A DNA stretch of 5,685 nt from JBFLVQ01 sp040758525 (lineage in GTDB: Bacteria; Acidobacteriota; Blastocatellia; Chloracidobacteriales; JADJPF01), in assembly GCA_040758525.1 (NCBI GenBank), contig JBFLVQ010000630.1, positions 1 to 5,685 of the forward strand. Reading direction: 5' to 3'. The position numbers were made by a program, and so were the translations under genes. Shown here in pieces: positions 5,058 through 5,685 of the stretch. The stretch's first letter is position 1. Every line of letters begins with the position of its first letter. The notes beneath the pieces are model-generated. The model was given only the letters and a program-made list of their open reading frames with translations. It did not search any database and was not told the origin of the DNA.

Positions 5058-5489
5058 TTATTTGATCTACCTGATCTACCTGAGCCAGATGTCAGCGCTG
5101 ATGAAGATAATAATCAGCCTGATAGCAATGAACAGCCTGCTAAAACGCGTTCTAACGCTAAATCAGGTGATCCTGAAACTGACAGGGAAACAGGTCATAG
5201 GCAAAGCAAAGATTCTCGCTCACAACAAAGTGTTAGGCAGCCATATGGCGATAGCCATAAAATAAAACCGCTATCACGCTTCAGCTTGGAAGATTGTCTG
5301 GAATTTGCTAGGGCAGAGGCCAAGCATAATCCTAATATTACTAATCCCATAGGACTATCAAAATGGCCGTGGAGATCTGGTGAGCAAGATCATCTAATTC
5401 AGGCTTGGAAAGACAATCCAGAAGAAATGATTGCAATATGGGAAAGTGGTATGGGATTTTCGGCCTGTGATACACGAACTGGCGGCTAA
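5058..5489 (+). CDS. Replication-type protein, C-terminal domain; 5' part unclear, in-frame TAA at 5487
   Basis: The frame is open from upstream (in-frame ATGs at 4761, 4872, 4959, 4989), but 4869-5057 looks like antisense of the zinc-binding fragment, so only sequence from about 5058 is convincing. It begins with an acidic, Pro-rich stretch (FDLPDLPEPDVSADEDNN), then a long polar low-complexity linker (Gln/Ser/Asp/Arg), then a compact domain: FSLEDCLEFARAEA, NPNITNPIGLSKW, RSGEQDHLIQAW. The order (S/T)xEDCLxFA, ITNPxGL, RSGEQDxxIxxW resembles a domain near the C-terminus of helix-turn-helix replication-initiation proteins of plasmids and phages, where a CxxCxGxG zinc segment often follows. 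Here that segment does follow, in the same frame, but after a TAA. The expected N-terminal winged-helix part is missing. The gene is probably rearranged or decaying; the functional assignment is moderate. Confidence 0.5.
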   Translation, partial: LFDLPDLPEPDVSADEDNNQPDSNEQPAKTRSNAKSGDPETDRETGHRQSKDSRSQQSVRQPYGDSHKIKPLSRFSLEDCLEFARAEAKHNPNITNPIGLSKWPWRSGEQDHLIQAWKDNPEEMIAIWESGMGFSACDTRTGG

Positions 5490-5685
5490 CAAAAGGGAAG
5501 CTCCAGATCAGTCAGAGCGGGTAGATCTGTAAGATCGAACAAAGCGCCAACTTTTGTTGGTGCCGAGCGACGGGATTTCGATCTGTCTCAGTTTCCTACT
5601 CTCAATCATGTTGATAGCTATAATCCTAAATGTGAGCATTGTTGTGGCTTTGGCTTGAGGCATGAAGGAGGGTTGATAAGTGCTC
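5490..5685 (+). CDS. Partial zinc-binding continuation of the 5058-5489 frame, runs off the window
   Basis: This is 65 codons in the same phase as the upstream frame, directly after TAA 5487-5489, with no ATG, GTG or TTG until a TTG at 5655. It reads a basic Ser/Arg-rich linker (SRSVRAGRSVRSNK), then DFDLSQFPTLNHV, KCEHCCGFG and LRHEGGLISA. The lack of a start and the continuity of phase suggest it is the C-terminal part of the upstream protein, separated by a premature or bypassed stop. The paralogous inverted copy shows what should follow: ISA, then a CxC pair and a stop. Zinc binding is inferred from the visible CxxCC half-site. Confidence 0.45.
5589..5685. repeat. Right arm of the ~97-bp inverted repeat, ends at the window edge
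   Basis: The last 49 bases are an exact reverse complement of 4913-4961, and the match extends at lower identity to about 5589. The window ends while still inside the perfect part of the repeat, so its true length cannot be seen. Confidence 0.9.

Overview
This 5.7 kb window is a mosaic accessory region. Two features suggest a Ktedonobacteria-like (Chloroflexota) or similar high-complexity soil bacterium: a stand-alone bulb-lectin (B_lectin) protein, and a zinc-ribbon/membrane/discoidin-type surface protein, alongside IS21 and recombinase debris. That assignment is inference from protein style. No rRNA, tRNA or recognisable housekeeping gene is present to confirm it.

Layout. 1-707: one unrecognised 100-aa gene, then about 315 nt without a gene. 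708-1447: two broken mobile-element genes meeting tail to tail, an internal piece of an IS21-family IstA transposase (+) and the C-terminal tail of a probable recombinase with a helix-turn-helix (-); their junction is near 1200. 1448-1747: non-coding or degenerate DNA with an 81-bp MITE-like inverted-repeat element. 1748-2215 (-): a small mannose-binding-type lectin with three QxDGNLVxY motifs. 2216-2743: a 528-nt divergent spacer with three tandem 21-bp repeats. 2744-3925 (+): a 393-aa membrane protein with an N-terminal zinc ribbon and a C-terminal discoidin-like domain. 4060-4558 (-): a two-gene overlapping unit of a small winged-helix/MerR-like DNA-binding protein and an 88-aa partner. 4631-4852 (+): a divergent 73-aa protein with a good ribosome binding site. 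4869-5685: a rearranged stretch.

The rearranged 3' end is the most unusual part. A plus-strand frame carries a domain resembling the C-terminal part of replication-type helix-turn-helix proteins (SLEDC...NITNPIGL...RSGEQD). It stops at TAA 5487, but the same frame continues without a start codon into a cysteine-rich zinc-binding segment that runs off the window. A second copy of that cysteine segment lies in inverted orientation at 4869-5057, inside what looks like the 5' half of the plus frame. The two copies form an inverted repeat of about 97 bp, with a 49-bp perfect core that ends exactly at the window edge. They differ in several places by silent third-position changes, so both appear to have been coding. 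This could be a decayed inverted duplication, an invertible segment that swaps protein tails, or an assembly break at a repeat.

The lectin and the surface protein are divergently transcribed and could both act in carbohydrate or surface recognition, but the sequence does not prove a functional link.
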